Below, in pieces: positions 4,636 through 5,539 of a DNA stretch of 5,539 bases. Source of the DNA: Candidatus Saccharimonadota bacterium (lineage in GTDB: Bacteria > Patescibacteriota > Saccharimonadia > Saccharimonadales > SZUA-47); assembly GCA_017993025.1 (NCBI GenBank), contig JAGONL010000054.1:1-5539 (forward strand), read 5' to 3'. The notes beneath the pieces are model-generated. The model did not search any database and was not told the DNA's origin. It saw only the letters and a program-made list of their open reading frames with translations. The stretch's first letter is position 1. The number at the start of each line of letters is the position of its first letter. The position numbers were made by a program, and so were the translations under genes.

Positions 4636-4986
4636 ATGATAGGTAGAGCCAATAGATTTCACGGCCATCGGTCTGTATCTAATGTCCGTGGGGAAGTAGC
4701 ACACGGCAGACTAATGTCTATTAGGTTTACAAAAAACAAGAAGGGCGACTATCGTGCAGCTGTTGTGGTTAGCAAAAAAATAGCCCCTTCGGCAGTTGTT
4801 CGCAACAGAATACGCAGACGTATATTTGAACTCGTTAGAACAGAAAAACTATTAGCAGGCCAGCCAATAGATGTAATAATTTATGCTAAAACAAGTGCAA
4901 TTATCGAAATTACCAGCCTAGACCTAGGCCGTGAAGTCTCCGGCCTAACCAAAAAAGCTCTGGCGAAGGTTTCTGCCCAATCATGA
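4636..4986 (+). CDS. rnpA: Ribonuclease P protein component
   Basis: RnpA is the protein subunit of RNase P, which joins the catalytic RNA to remove 5' leaders from tRNA precursors. The 116-residue, basic protein carries the RNR signature: residues 53-62 read AVVRNRIRRR, followed by the helix IFELVR (63-68). The N-terminus has the family's aromatic position (F8 in NRFHGH), and the beta strands are at about 27-32 and 40-48 (YRAAVVVSKK). DVIIYAK (79-85) matches the usual D-hydrophobic strand before the last helix. The length is normal. The ATG follows a good AGGAG. The gene lies between rpmH and yidC with short gaps (31 and 28 bases), the standard operon order. The RNase P RNA gene is not in the window. 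Arginine codons are AGA, CGT and CGC, with no CGA. Identification is firm. Confidence 0.95.
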   Translation: MIGRANRFHGHRSVSNVRGEVAHGRLMSIRFTKNKKGDYRAAVVVSKKIAPSAVVRNRIRRRIFELVRTEKLLAGQPIDVIIYAKTSAIIEITSLDLGREVSGLTKKALAKVSAQS

Positions 4987-4998
4987 TATAGTGAATAT

Positions 4999-5004
4999 AA
5001 GGAG
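4999..5004 (+). promoter_or_regulatory. yidC Shine-Dalgarno
   Basis: AAGGAG lies ten bases before the yidC ATG, slightly longer than ideal. It sits in the 28-base gap after rnpA and supports the start at 5015. Confidence 0.65.
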
Positions 5005-5014
5005 TTTTGAGTCA

Positions 5015-5539
5015 ATGTTCACCACTTTAATCGTGCAACCAATTTTTAACGTTTTATCGGCAATTTATGCCCTAATTCCTGGGCACGATTTTGGTATTGC
5101 TATTATTCTTTTCACCGTTGTTGCCAGGATGGCACTTTACCCGCTTCTTAAAAAACAGCTTAAGCACACTAAGGCTATGCGCGAACTTCAGCCAGAACTG
5201 AAGAAAATCAAAGAAGCCACCAAGGGTAACCGCCAGCAAGAATCCATGATGATGATGGAGCTTTATAAAGAAAAAGAGATTAAGCCAATGGCTCAACTTG
5301 GGCTAATGGTAGTGCAGATAATTGTGTTTTTGGCGCTTTTCTCGGGTCTAAACAAAGTAGTTAAAGACCCACAACAAATCGTAGACTTTTCATACCCTGT
5401 AGTTCAAAACACTAGCTGGATGCAAGAAGTTTCAGCAGATATATCTAAATTTGACCAGACATTCTTAGGTACAGTTGATCTTACAAGAGCGGCAGTCGAC
5501 GAAGGCCAGCCACTATACCTGCCGGCCTTACTACTGGTT
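5015..5539 (+). CDS. yidC: Membrane protein insertase YidC (5' part, cut by window end)
   Basis: YidC/Oxa1 proteins insert and fold membrane proteins, alone or with SecYEG. The 175 visible codons begin directly at the insertase core, with no large periplasmic domain, as in Gram-positive-type short YidC. Residues 4-21 form a hydrophobic N-terminal segment. GHDFGIAIILFTVVARMALYPLL (23-45) is the first conserved core helix and carries Arg38, the family's groove arginine. Residues 46-90 form the charged cytoplasmic helical hairpin (KKQLKHTKAM, LQPELKKIKE). A second helix spans 91-112. Residues 113-165 look like an extracytoplasmic loop, and a third helix begins at about 167. The usual NPLGGCLPLLLQ is KPMAQLGLMVVQ here, and four Met codons occur in a row (78-81). 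No stop occurs before the edge. The family call is firm; length and C-terminus are unknown. Confidence 0.93.
   Translation, partial: MFTTLIVQPIFNVLSAIYALIPGHDFGIAIILFTVVARMALYPLLKKQLKHTKAMRELQPELKKIKEATKGNRQQESMMMMELYKEKEIKPMAQLGLMVVQIIVFLALFSGLNKVVKDPQQIVDFSYPVVQNTSWMQEVSADISKFDQTFLGTVDLTRAAVDEGQPLYLPALLLV

Noticed and set aside
5072..5296. Minus-strand 74-codon frame
   Set aside because: It is antisense to yidC, and its hydrophobic, Phe/Leu-rich translation mirrors the YidC helices.

Overview
This window is a bacterial chromosome-origin locus. Six protein genes are supported: dnaA, dnaN and recF on the minus strand, and rpmH, rnpA and the 5' part of yidC on the plus strand. The two groups diverge from a 413-bp spacer rich in DnaA boxes. 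The standard genetic code fits, since TGA is used as a stop and no gene needs TGA to be read through. Base composition is moderately AT-rich. The protein style suggests a Candidate Phyla Radiation bacterium, most likely Candidatus Saccharibacteria (TM7). This rests on the short YidC that starts directly at the insertase core, the RnpA N-terminus with RFHGH, and the SRGETR signature in RecF. It is an inference from memory of these families and was not checked by a search.

Layout by region: 1-112 lies downstream of recF and holds two short inverted repeats but no supported gene. 113-1162 is recF (minus), with a TATAAT box placed so that its mRNA would start at the ATG. 1163-1313 is an A-rich (on the transcript) spacer with two pairs of short direct repeats. 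1314-2405 is dnaN (minus), with a perfect AGGAGG ribosome site. 2406-2676 is the dnaA-dnaN spacer. It holds DnaA-box-like sites and, next to dnaN, an ordered set of DnaA box, GC-rich pentamer and repeated trinucleotides that resembles the DnaA-trio unwinding element of Bacillus subtilis. 2677-4053 is dnaA (minus). 4054-4466 is the main DnaA-box cluster plus the divergent promoters. 4467-4604 is rpmH (45 codons), 4636-4986 is rnpA, and 5015-5539 is yidC, cut by the window end.

Together the left arm encodes the replication initiator (DnaA), the sliding clamp (DnaN) and a clamp-neighbourhood gap-repair ATPase (RecF). The right arm encodes a ribosomal protein, the RNase P protein and a membrane insertase. 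DnaA boxes on both sides of dnaA suggest a bipartite origin, with the upstream boxes as a loading site and the dnaA-dnaN spacer as a possible melting site. One upstream box overlaps the likely dnaA -10, which would allow autoregulation.

I found no mobile element, CRISPR array, tRNA, rRNA or defence system. The most interesting signals are the origin architecture (competing DnaA-trio candidates), the apparently leaderless starts of recF and rpmH, and a strong contrast in arginine codon use between rpmH and its neighbours.
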